NCBI GenBank assembly: GCA_963703945.1
Contig: CAVPGM010000005.1
Coordinates: 186,001-250,000 of the forward strand
DNA length: 64,000 nucleotides
Origin: JALORV01 sp963703945
Lineage (GTDB): Bacteria; Pseudomonadota; Gammaproteobacteria; Burkholderiales; Burkholderiaceae_F
Direction of reading: 5' to 3'
Shown here: positions 55,390 through 62,894 of the stretch, piece after piece
Numbering within the stretch: the first letter of the stretch is position 1
Layout of the letters: the number at the start of each line of letters is the position of its first letter
Notes under the pieces: generated by a model
Seen by the model: the letters and a program-made list of their open reading frames with translations, nothing else
What the model was told of the DNA's origin: nothing
The model's database searches: none
Made by a program: the position numbers and the translations under genes

Positions 55390-56127
55390 ATGACCACGAC
55401 GGACCGCGACTCGAGGCGCAATGCCATGGCGGCGATTGCGCTTGGCGTCGTGGTGACCGTCGTCACCGCGATGTTGGGCAACTGGCAGACCCGCCGGGGC
55501 GACGCCAAGGAAGCGATGCAGGCGCGCCGGGATGCGGCCGAGGCAGCGGCGCCGGTCGAGGTTTCGTCGTTGCCAGCACTGGCCGCCACGGCCGAAAGCC
55601 TGCCGCGCCGCGTCCGGCTGGCAGGCCTGTTCTTGCCCGACGCCACCGTGATGATCGAAAACCGCTTCCTCAACGGCGTCACCGGGTTTCTGGTCGTTAC
55701 TCCGATGCGCATCGGCGCCGACTCGGTCGTTCTGGTTAACCGTGGGTGGATTGCGCGTGACCTGCGCGATCCGGCTGCAATGCCGCGAATCGCCACTCCT
55801 CCCGGCATGGTCGAGATCGAGGGTCTGGCGGTCGAACGAGTGTCGCGCCTGCTCGAACTTTCCCGGCCACAGCCGTTGCGCGTTCCGGGAATCTGGCCGA
55901 ATCTCGACTTCGACGAATACGAGCAGGCAACTGGCCTGCATGTGGCTCGCTTCGTCGTGCAGCAGACCAGTGTTCAACCTGACGGACTGCAGCGCAGTTG
56001 GGTGCGGCCGGATTACCGGGTAGAGACTCATCGCGGCTACGCGCTGCAGTGGTACGGCCTTGCGTTGCTGTCGGGCGGGCTGACGGTCTACTTCGGCTTG
56101 CGGTTCTTCGGTCGGGCGCGGCGATGA
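55390..56127 (+). CDS. SURF1 family cytochrome oxidase biogenesis protein
   Basis: A 245-residue membrane protein with two terminal helices (AAIALGVVVTVVTAMLGNWQ and ALQWYGLALLSGGLTVYFGL) and the SURF1 domain between: GNWQTRRGDAKE, RRVRLAGLFLPD, VVTPMRIGADSVVLVNRGWI and YALQWYG. SURF1 aids heme a insertion into subunit I. The ATG of the next gene overlaps its stop (ATGA). Confidence 0.92.
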   Translation: MTTTDRDSRRNAMAAIALGVVVTVVTAMLGNWQTRRGDAKEAMQARRDAAEAAAPVEVSSLPALAATAESLPRRVRLAGLFLPDATVMIENRFLNGVTGFLVVTPMRIGADSVVLVNRGWIARDLRDPAAMPRIATPPGMVEIEGLAVERVSRLLELSRPQPLRVPGIWPNLDFDEYEQATGLHVARFVVQQTSVQPDGLQRSWVRPDYRVETHRGYALQWYGLALLSGGLTVYFGLRFFGRARR

Positions 56128-56756
56128 CGCCGAGCAGCGTGCCAGGGGGCGCGGGGGTCGCGGCTGGACACTGGCGACGGTATCGACTCCTGTATGCCAT
56201 CATCGTCGTGTGCATCACTCCGATCGTTGCGTCGTACCTCGCCTACTACGTATTTCCCCCCACCGGACGGACCAATTACGGCGCGCTGCTGCCGCCCCGG
56301 CCGCTCGACACGACGGAGCTGCGGACCCTGGACGGTCGCCCATTCGACTTCCGTCAATTGGCGGGCAAGTGGGTGCTGGTGACGGCCGGTGGCGGCGATT
56401 GCGGGGATCGCTGCCCGGACGCTCTGCTGCAGATGCGGCAGCAGCGCCTGATGACGGGCAAGGACAGCGAGCGGGTCGAGCGCGTCTGGTTGGTCACCGA
56501 TGACACTCCCTTGTCGACGGTGCTGATGCGCGAATACGAGGGAACTCATTTCGTTCGCGCTCCGGCCGAAGCAATCCGGATTTGGATGTCGGCTGCAAAC
56601 GTTTCGGACCTGGATGGTCACGTGTGGCTCGTCGATCCGATGGGCAACCTCATGATGCGCTGGCCGCGGGATCCGGACGCGCGGCGTGTCAAGGGCGACC
56701 TGGCGCGGTTGCTGACGGCGTCCAGTCACTGGATCCGCGTGGACAGGACGCAGTGA
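56124..56756 (+). CDS. SCO-related thioredoxin-fold membrane protein
   Basis: A 210-residue protein with one N-terminal helix (LYAIIVVCITPIVASYLAYY) and a thioredoxin-like domain (DFRQLAGKWVLVTAGGGDCG then DRCPDALLQMRQQRL). The CGDRCPDAL segment resembles the SCO copper motif CxxxCP. It lies between SURF1 and ctaA with ATGA and GTGA overlaps, so oxidase copper or thiol chemistry is likely. In genomes it is often labelled merely 'transmembrane protein'. It is distinct from the sco gene at 58.8 kb. Confidence 0.75.
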   Translation: MTPSSVPGGAGVAAGHWRRYRLLYAIIVVCITPIVASYLAYYVFPPTGRTNYGALLPPRPLDTTELRTLDGRPFDFRQLAGKWVLVTAGGGDCGDRCPDALLQMRQQRLMTGKDSERVERVWLVTDDTPLSTVLMREYEGTHFVRAPAEAIRIWMSAANVSDLDGHVWLVDPMGNLMMRWPRDPDARRVKGDLARLLTASSHWIRVDRTQ

Positions 56757-57838
56757 CCGACGTCGCGTCGCTTGCGTGGCTCGCGCTGAAGGGCATCGCG
56801 GTCGCGGCCGTTCCGCTCGCCTATGTCGCATTCTCACGCGACCCGGCGAAATTCCGCAGGCTGGCGTGGGTAACCGCCTTTCTCACGCTCGATCTCATCA
56901 TGTTCGGCAGCTTCACGCGACTCACCGATGCGGGTCTTGGTTGTCCGGACTGGCCGGGTTGTTATGGGCACTCGAATCCACTGTCGGCGGGAGAGCCGAT
57001 CCGCGCGGCCGAGACCGCGCAGCCCACCGGGCCGGTCACGATGACCAAGGCATGGATCGAGATGCTCCATCGGTATTTCGCGATGGGTGTGGGCCTGTTG
57101 ATCATCATCCTTGCGACTCTGGCCTGGCGACGTGCCCGCGCCGTTGCGCCGCCGTCATCTCGTGCGCTCGTTACCGTGGCTCTCGTGTGGGTTTGTTTGC
57201 AGGGAGCGTTCGGCGCACTGACCGTGACAATGAAACTGCAGCCGGTGATCGTCACGCTGCACCTGCTCGGCGGGATGACGCTGCTGGCGCTGCTGGTCTG
57301 GCTGGCCGCACGAGCGAGTCCGACGATGCCGGCGAAGCCCGCTCCACCACCGATTCGTGTCCTTGCCGGGCTCGGCCTTCTGCTGCTCGGCGTGCAGATC
57401 GCGTTGGGCGGTTGGGTCAGCAGCAACTACGCCGTACTGGCCTGCACCGACTTTCCCCGTTGCCAGGGCGCGTGGTGGCCACCCATGGATTTCGAACGCG
57501 GTTTTGCCCTGTGGCGGGACCTGGGGAGGACGGTTGCGGGCGAGATGATTCCGTTCCAGGCGCTTGTCGCGGTCCACTGGGTGCACCGCTTGTTCGCGCT
57601 CGTCGTATTGGCGTCGATTGCGCTGCTGGTCGCAGTCATCTGCGGTCGCCCGGGTTTTGCCCGCGAAGCGCGCTGGCTGTTCGGCGCACTGATCCTGCAG
57701 CTGGCCACCGGGCTGTCGAACGTCGTGCTCGAATGGCCGCTGCTCGCGGCGGTGCTGCACAGCGGTGGCGCGGCGCTGATGGTGGCACTGCTGGTGCTGA
57801 TCAATGTACGGGCAGCGGGCAGCGCGTTCACCCGGTAA
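56753..57838 (+). CDS. ctaA: heme A synthase (CtaA/Cox15)
   Basis: Oxidises the C8 methyl of heme O to make heme A. The 361-residue protein has eight helices and the conserved heme-handling residues: the cysteine-bearing loop GLGCPDWPGCYG, EMLHRYFAMGVGL, VTLHLLGGMTLLALL, ACTDFPRCQGAWWPP and VHWVHRLFALVVLA, LHSGGAALMVALL. GTG 56753 overlaps the previous stop (GTGA). Paired with ctaB, so heme A synthesis is encoded in the oxidase operon. Confidence 0.93.
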   Translation: MTDVASLAWLALKGIAVAAVPLAYVAFSRDPAKFRRLAWVTAFLTLDLIMFGSFTRLTDAGLGCPDWPGCYGHSNPLSAGEPIRAAETAQPTGPVTMTKAWIEMLHRYFAMGVGLLIIILATLAWRRARAVAPPSSRALVTVALVWVCLQGAFGALTVTMKLQPVIVTLHLLGGMTLLALLVWLAARASPTMPAKPAPPPIRVLAGLGLLLLGVQIALGGWVSSNYAVLACTDFPRCQGAWWPPMDFERGFALWRDLGRTVAGEMIPFQALVAVHWVHRLFALVVLASIALLVAVICGRPGFAREARWLFGALILQLATGLSNVVLEWPLLAAVLHSGGAALMVALLVLINVRAAGSAFTR

Positions 57839-57888
57839 TATCGGGCGCCTCGTTCGCACCTCACCTAGCTGCACGTACGCCCCACTCG

Positions 57889-58782
57889 ATGCGTGGCCAG
57901 ATTTCCGCCATCTCTGGATCCTCCGGACACCTTGTCGCCCAGTACTGGGCGCTGACAAAGCCGCGTGTCACGCAGCTCGCGATCTTCTGCGCGATCATCG
58001 GCATGTTCCTGGCGACACCTGAGCTGCCATCTCCACGCGTCGTGGCGATGGCGACACTCGGTATCTGGTTGCTGGCGGGCGCCGCCTTCGCGGTGAATTC
58101 CCTGATCGAACGGCATGTCGACGCCAAGATGGCGCGCACGCGGATGCGGCCACTGCCACGCGGCGAGCTGACCGCTGCGCAGGCGCTGGGCTTTTCCGGG
58201 CTGATCGGCGGCGCCGGCATGTGGGTCCTTTACACGCAGGTCAATCCAATCACGATGTGGTTGACGCTCGCTACCTTCGTCGGCTACGCGGTCGTCTACA
58301 CGGTGCTGCTGAAGCCGTACACGCCGCAGAACATCGTCATCGGCGGTATGAGCGGCGCAATGCCGCCTGTGCTGGGCTGGGCCGCCGTGACCGGCGCGAC
58401 GCCGCCGGAGGCGTGGCTGTTGGCGTTGATCATCTTCGTATGGACGCCACCGCATTTCTGGGCGCTCGCGCTGTACCGAATCGACGACTACCGGAAGGCC
58501 GGCTGGCCGATGCTGCCGGTCACGCATGGCGAGCCGCTGACACGCCTGCACATCCTGCTCTATACGATCGGCCTGGTGGCCACCACCGTCCTGCCTTATG
58601 CGGTGAAAATGGCCGGGCTCCTGTACCTGGCATCCGCGCTCGCGCTGGGCGCGGTGTTCGTCGCGTACGCCTGGCGACTGTTCCGCGCGCCTCAGCCTGC
58701 GGTGGCGCGCGCGACTTTCAACTATTCGATCGTCTATCTGGCCGCGCTGTTTGCCGCGCTGCTGGCCGACCATTTCGTCTGA
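57889..58782 (+). CDS. ctaB: protoheme IX farnesyltransferase (heme O synthase)
   Basis: Membrane prenyltransferase converting heme B to heme O. The 297-residue protein carries the catalytic Asp-rich segment NSLIERHVDAKMARTRMRPL, with the second region RIDDYRKAGWPMLP, and TPQNIVIGGMSGAMPPVLGW plus WTPPHFWALALYR in between. About nine helices. The ATG at 57889 begins MRGQISAISGSSG; ctaA precedes by 50 bp. Also named cyoE/cox10. Confidence 0.95.
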   Translation: MRGQISAISGSSGHLVAQYWALTKPRVTQLAIFCAIIGMFLATPELPSPRVVAMATLGIWLLAGAAFAVNSLIERHVDAKMARTRMRPLPRGELTAAQALGFSGLIGGAGMWVLYTQVNPITMWLTLATFVGYAVVYTVLLKPYTPQNIVIGGMSGAMPPVLGWAAVTGATPPEAWLLALIIFVWTPPHFWALALYRIDDYRKAGWPMLPVTHGEPLTRLHILLYTIGLVATTVLPYAVKMAGLLYLASALALGAVFVAYAWRLFRAPQPAVARATFNYSIVYLAALFAALLADHFV

Positions 58783-58796
58783 GCCGGCGGGCCCGG

Positions 58797-59384
58797 ATGA
58801 AATCGGTCTCGCGGGTCATGCGCAATGCGTTCGCCGGCGCGGCGATTGCCATGGCGCTTGTTGCCTGCTCGCCGCCGACCTTCAAGGCGGTCGACATCAC
58901 TGGAGCCAACTACGCGCACGAATTTGCGCTCGAATCCGCCGGCGGGGGGCGCCGCACGCTAACTGATTTCCGTGGCAAGGTGGTCGCGGTGTTCTTCGGC
59001 TACACCCAGTGTCCCGATGTGTGCCCGACAACGCTCGCGGACTTCGCAGAGGTTCGCCGGCGGCTGGGCGCCGACGCAGACAAACTGCAGGTCGTGTTTG
59101 TCACCCTCGATCCCGAGCGCGATACGGCCGCGGTGCTATCTCAGTACGTCCCGGCGTTCGACCCATCGTTCGTCGCACTCTACGGGACCGCCGGGGAGAC
59201 CGCGGAGACCGCCAAGGAATTCAAGGTGTTCTACATGAAGGTGCCCGGCAAGACCGCCACCTCATACACGCTCGATCACACGGCGGGCACCTACGTCTTC
59301 GACAAGGACGGCCGCATACGGTTGTTCATCCGGCACGGCACGCCCGTCGATGACATCACTGCCGACGTCCGCAGGCTGCTCTAG
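58797..59384 (+). CDS. SCO1/SenC copper chaperone, lipoprotein
   Basis: A 195-residue periplasmic thioredoxin-fold protein that helps assemble the CuA site. A signal peptide ends with lipobox LVAC (C24), giving a lipid anchor. The copper ligands are C72 and C76 in YTQCPDVCPTTL and the histidine in YTLDHTAGTYVFD (about 162). It starts 14 bp after ctaB and ends the oxidase operon, 3 bp before a convergent gene. Confidence 0.95.
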   Translation: MKSVSRVMRNAFAGAAIAMALVACSPPTFKAVDITGANYAHEFALESAGGGRRTLTDFRGKVVAVFFGYTQCPDVCPTTLADFAEVRRRLGADADKLQVVFVTLDPERDTAAVLSQYVPAFDPSFVALYGTAGETAETAKEFKVFYMKVPGKTATSYTLDHTAGTYVFDKDGRIRLFIRHGTPVDDITADVRRLL

Positions 59385-59387
59385 GGC

Positions 59388-60011
59388 TCACTCAAGCGCC
59401 CCGGTCGCGGCCGACACGCGTGTGCGGCTGGAGATGACTCGTGCGCCGGCTGCGGGCGCAGTGATACCGAAGGCTCGCTGGACCGCCCGATCCAGCTCCA
59501 GTTCGAATCCTGCGAACACGCTGCGCGCACGCTCGGCGTAGTCGCCGGCTGCATACTCGCTCGCTCCGCTGCGCAGAACGCCGTGCACTTCGAACGGATC
59601 GAAGATCACGATGCTGCCCGGTGCAGCGGGCACACGCACGTCGGCGCGGGGGAAGACGATGTCCACCGCAGGGCCATCGAGATACCAGATACCGAACATC
59701 ACGCCGGTGTAGTGCGCGTCGGTATGGAAGAACGCGCCGCGGCACAGATACCACTCGAATGTCGGGCGCAGTGCCTTTGCCAGCGGGTCGCCGAGCGCCG
59801 CGGCCAGTTCGCGGCCGACGCGCCCATCGGACCATGTGCCGGCCGAGTGGACGCGTCCGACCGGAACATCGGATCCGCCGGCAGCTCGGGCGCGCAGCAC
59901 GAGCGATTCGTCGGGCTGTCGACTTCCGCAAGCAACCCTGCGCGCCACGGCGCGCAGCGAAGTCCGGGAACCCGCCAGCAATGGGGGCGCCTCGATGGCG
60001 ATGAACTCCAT
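59388..60011 (-). CDS. 2OG-Fe(II) dioxygenase-like protein
   Basis: A 207-residue protein that I cannot place in a named family. It contains an HxD...H arrangement typical of the cupin-type Fe(II)/2-oxoglutarate oxygenases: FFHTDAHYTGVMFGIWYL (H96, D98) and IVIFDPFEVHGVL (H143). The strand pattern between them (VDIVFPRADVRVPAAPGSIV) fits a jelly roll. ATG 60011 is preferred over GTG 60032, though neither has a clear ribosome binding site. Lies between rpoH and sco on the minus strand, after the rpoH terminator, so it is probably transcribed separately or by read-through. Confidence 0.6.
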   Translation of the reverse strand: MEFIAIEAPPLLAGSRTSLRAVARRVACGSRQPDESLVLRARAAGGSDVPVGRVHSAGTWSDGRVGRELAAALGDPLAKALRPTFEWYLCRGAFFHTDAHYTGVMFGIWYLDGPAVDIVFPRADVRVPAAPGSIVIFDPFEVHGVLRSGASEYAAGDYAERARSVFAGFELELDRAVQRAFGITAPAAGARVISSRTRVSAATGALE

Positions 60012-60030
60012 CGGTCGATTATCGGGCACC

Positions 60031-60059
60031 AAAAAAAGGCCCCGGCAAAGTGCCGGGGC
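60031..60059 (-). terminator. intrinsic terminator of rpoH
   Basis: Stem GCCCCGGCA/TGCCGGGGC (60039-60047 and 60051-60059) followed on the minus strand by CC and seven Ts (60031-60037). It lies about 75 bp after the rpoH stop. Confidence 0.9.
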
Positions 60060-60133
60060 TATGGTCCGCCTCTACGGAGGAGAGGGGGAGGAGCGGAGGC
60101 GGATCCAGCGATGGCAGGAGCCGGCGTGCCCGT

Positions 60134-61045
60134 TCAGGCGTACTCGGCAAGCGCCATGCGCATCTTCTGCAGTGCTTTGGCTTCGATCTGGCGGATTCGT
60201 TCCGCAGATACGCCGAATTCCTCAGCCAGTTCGTGCAGCGTCGACGTTCCGACACGACCGTCGGCGTCCTCGTCGAGCCAGCGGGCTTCGATGATGCGCC
60301 GGCTGCGGGCGTCGAGATGCTCGAGCGCCCCACGCACGCCGTCGGTCTGCAGCAGGTCATGCTGGCGCCGCTGCAGGACCTCGGTCGGCTCCGATTCCTC
60401 GTCTGCGAGGTAGGCGATCGGCGCAAACTCCTCCTCACCGTCCTCGATTCGTCCCTCGAGCGCCACGTCGCCGCCAGAGAGCCGCGTTTCCATTTCGGAA
60501 ACCTCGTGCGGCTTGACGTTCAACTCGCGCGCGATGCCCTGGACCTCGTCCGGCGACAGCGTGCTCGTGCCTTGCTTCATGCTGCGCAGGTTGAAGAAAA
60601 GCTTGCGCTGCGCCTTGGTCGTCGCGACCTTCACCAGCCGCCAATTGCGCAGGATGTACTCGTGGATCTCGGCCTTGATCCAGTGCAGCGCAAAAGAAAC
60701 CAGCCGAACGCCCCGCTCCGGATCGAAGCGCTTGACCGCCTTCATCAGTCCGATGTTGCCTTCCTGAATGAGATCGGCGTGCGGCAGGCCATAGCCGAGG
60801 TAATTGCGCGCGACGGCCACGACCAGTCGCAGGTGCGACATCACCAGTCGGCCGGCTGCGTCAAGATCGTCGGTCTGCCGGAAACTCCGCGCGAGGCTGA
60901 CTTCCTCTTCGGCTGTCAGCAGCGGAACACGATTGACGGCCTGGATATAGGCATCGATGCTCCCGACGCTGCCGGGATGCAGCACGAGGGCATGCGACGC
61001 CGCGGGGATCAACGCGGTCGCGGCGGCGGTCGAACGGGTTTTCAT
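60134..61045 (-). CDS. rpoH: RNA polymerase sigma-32 factor
   Basis: Heat-shock sigma factor; 303 residues. Region 2 has RLVMSHLRLVVAVARNYLGY then GLPHADLIQEGNIGLMKAVK and RFDPERGVRLVSFALHWIKA; the RpoH box region is present at TTKAQRKLFFNLRSMKQGT, and region 4 is TLHELAEEFGVSAERIRQIE. ATG 61045 is preceded by CCAGGTGACG. It is preceded by a CIRCE operator and followed by a strong terminator, so it is monocistronic. Confidence 0.97.
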   Translation of the reverse strand: MKTRSTAAATALIPAASHALVLHPGSVGSIDAYIQAVNRVPLLTAEEEVSLARSFRQTDDLDAAGRLVMSHLRLVVAVARNYLGYGLPHADLIQEGNIGLMKAVKRFDPERGVRLVSFALHWIKAEIHEYILRNWRLVKVATTKAQRKLFFNLRSMKQGTSTLSPDEVQGIARELNVKPHEVSEMETRLSGGDVALEGRIEDGEEEFAPIAYLADEESEPTEVLQRRQHDLLQTDGVRGALEHLDARSRRIIEARWLDEDADGRVGTSTLHELAEEFGVSAERIRQIEAKALQKMRMALAEYA

Positions 61046-61075
61046 CGTCACCTGGACAATCCTTTCGATCAAATC

Positions 61076-61102
61076 CTAGCACTCCTCCTCGGCGAGTGCT
61101 AA
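61076..61102 (-). promoter_or_regulatory. CIRCE element (HrcA operator)
   Basis: TAGCACTC and GAGTGCTAA separated by exactly 9 bp, matching CIRCE at all but the outermost base on one side. It sits 31 bp before the rpoH start, directly downstream of the predicted promoter, where HrcA would block transcription. CIRCE upstream of rpoH is known in Betaproteobacteria from comparative studies. Confidence 0.93.
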
Positions 61103-61105
61103 ACC

Positions 61106-61135
61106 TTAGAAAAAGGGAGCAGGGAAAAAGTTCAA
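61106..61135 (-). promoter_or_regulatory. candidate rpoH promoter
   Basis: On the minus strand TTGAAC (-35) is followed 18 bp later by TTCTAA (-10), a moderate sigma-70 match. The CIRCE element begins within a few bases of the -10. Confidence 0.4.
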
Positions 61136-61194
61136 TCCCGAGTGTCGCGGTCAGGTTACTGCATAGAGGCCGTTACCGAGGATGTAAGTGGTCG

Positions 61195-62103
61195 CTATAC
61201 AGGACCATCGCGAGCGATGGCGAGTCGCGCGCCCACCCACCCGGCCGCCATGCCGACGATCCCAGATATGCCGACAAAGGCTGCCGGAAACCACAGTGGG
61301 ACCCGCGCCCAGTGAAAAGTCTGGCCGTAGGTCGCGGCCAGAGCAGCCAATGTCGGACCGACCGCGGCGATGCCCGCCGCAACGATCGCCACCGACAGTG
61401 CAGCGCCAAGCGCCAGCGTCAGGCCGCCCGCATAGGCATACGGCCGGACTATGAATGACGCCTGCGCCCCGACCATTCGAAGGACCTCGGTTTCATCTCT
61501 GCGGGCAGTCGCCTGCGAACGCACGGCAGCAGCCAGCACCAGGACGACGAGCACCAGTGTCAGCCCTCCGATGACCGCTAGCACGGCCAGTGCCGCGCGA
61601 GCGACCGCGCCGATTCGGCGATACCACTCGAGATCGACGCGCACCGCATCGACACCGGGCCAACCGCGAATGCTCGCTGCGGCTCGTTCGACCACGGCCG
61701 GACTCACCGCAGTGGCGAAACGGACCGCGAGCACGTCGGGAAGCGGGTTCGCACGCGCTTCTGCCGCAGAAGACGGCAACCCGGCCCGCTTGCTCAGTTC
61801 GGCGAATGCTTCGTCGCGTGGGATCAGCCGGATTTCTGAGACCCCTTCGAAGGCACTCAACTTGAGCCTCATTGCATCGACATCACGCGCGGCCGTGCCG
61901 ATTGTGACGAACACGTTCAACTCGGGGCCCGCCTTGAGGCGCGACTGCCATGGTGCGGCCGAATGCGCCAGGGCCGACAGGAATAGCGGCACCGCAAGCG
62001 CCGCGGCACAGAGGACGACGCTCAGCAGGAACGCGCCGGGACGACGCGCGACGAGTGCGGCCGTGCGTTGCACAGCGTAGAGCCGCTCGCTCAAAGCGCT
62101 CAT
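61195..62103 (-). CDS. ftsX: cell division protein FtsX
   Basis: Membrane partner of FtsE in the ABC-type complex that activates septal murein hydrolases through EnvC. The 302-residue protein has four membrane helices (about 27-47, 170-195, 220-245 and 265-290), a periplasmic domain after helix 1 (AGPELNVFVTIGTAARDVDA and FEGVSEIRLIPRDEAF) and the C-terminal ABC3-type core. The ATG overlaps the ftsE stop (ATGA). The complex's regulator EnvC is also in this window at 42-43.5 kb. Confidence 0.93.
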   Translation of the reverse strand: MSALSERLYAVQRTAALVARRPGAFLLSVVLCAAALAVPLFLSALAHSAAPWQSRLKAGPELNVFVTIGTAARDVDAMRLKLSAFEGVSEIRLIPRDEAFAELSKRAGLPSSAAEARANPLPDVLAVRFATAVSPAVVERAAASIRGWPGVDAVRVDLEWYRRIGAVARAALAVLAVIGGLTLVLVVLVLAAAVRSQATARRDETEVLRMVGAQASFIVRPYAYAGGLTLALGAALSVAIVAAGIAAVGPTLAALAATYGQTFHWARVPLWFPAAFVGISGIVGMAAGWVGARLAIARDGPV

Positions 62104-62786
62104 CGAAAACTGCCCCTCGGCTCCAGCGCGATCAGACGCGCACGCGCGGGTCGGGTGGCGCTGTCGTCGTGAGATGCCATCATCAATGTCACACCCGCCA
62201 CCACGAACTGCTCGAGCAGCCGGACCAAATCGGAGGCAGCCGCGCGATCGAGGTAGGCGGTCGGCTCGTCCACCAGCAGCAGCGCCGGCCGGTTGACCAG
62301 CGCACGCGCGAGCGCCGCGCGTTGTTGCTCTCCACCGGACAATTCGCGCGGTCGCGCGCGGGCAGCCCAGTCGCCGAGGCCGACCCGTTGCAGTGCCGCG
62401 GCAGCCCGCGCGCGGGCTTCGCCCAGCGGCAAGCCGGCGGCAATCGCCGGCAGCGCGACGTTGTCGTGAATTGTCCGGTCGTCGAGAAGCATCGGGCTCT
62501 GAAGCACGATGCCGAGCGATCGGCGCAGCAGCGGCAGCGCGCGGCGCCGCACGCGCGCCAGGTTTTCCCCCGCGACCGTGATGGCGCCGGTCGTCGGACG
62601 CTCGATCGCGGCAATCAGTCGCAGCACGGTCGACTTGCCGGCTCCGGAAGGACCGGTTAGCAGCACGAACTCGCCACGCGAGATCGTGAAGCTCAGCTGG
62701 TCGAGCACAGCCCGGCCGCCATAGCTCTTATCGACCCGCTCGAAAACGATCAGCGGCCGCAGGTCCGGAGTGGAAGGGACATCCAT
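62100..62786 (-). CDS. ftsE: cell division ATP-binding protein FtsE
   Basis: A 228-residue ABC ATPase. Walker A GPSGAGKST, Q-loop ILQSPMLLDD written here as VLQSPMLLDDRTIHDNV, signature LSGGEQQR, Walker B LLLVDEPTAYLD and H-loop ASHD are all present. The D-loop reads AYLD instead of the more common GNLD. It is first in ftsE–ftsX and divergent from ppk. Confidence 0.93.
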   Translation of the reverse strand: MDVPSTPDLRPLIVFERVDKSYGGRAVLDQLSFTISRGEFVLLTGPSGAGKSTVLRLIAAIERPTTGAITVAGENLARVRRRALPLLRRSLGIVLQSPMLLDDRTIHDNVALPAIAAGLPLGEARARAAAALQRVGLGDWAARARPRELSGGEQQRAALARALVNRPALLLVDEPTAYLDRAAASDLVRLLEQFVVAGVTLMMASHDDSATRPARARLIALEPRGSFR

Positions 62787-62894
62787 GAGGCTCAGCGGCC
62801 GACGCAGGATCGCCGCTTAGAATCAGCCGGGTTCGCTCATCCCGACTGCCGCTCCGATTGTACGGTGGTCATCGAGCCGTCATCGGGTCTGTCT

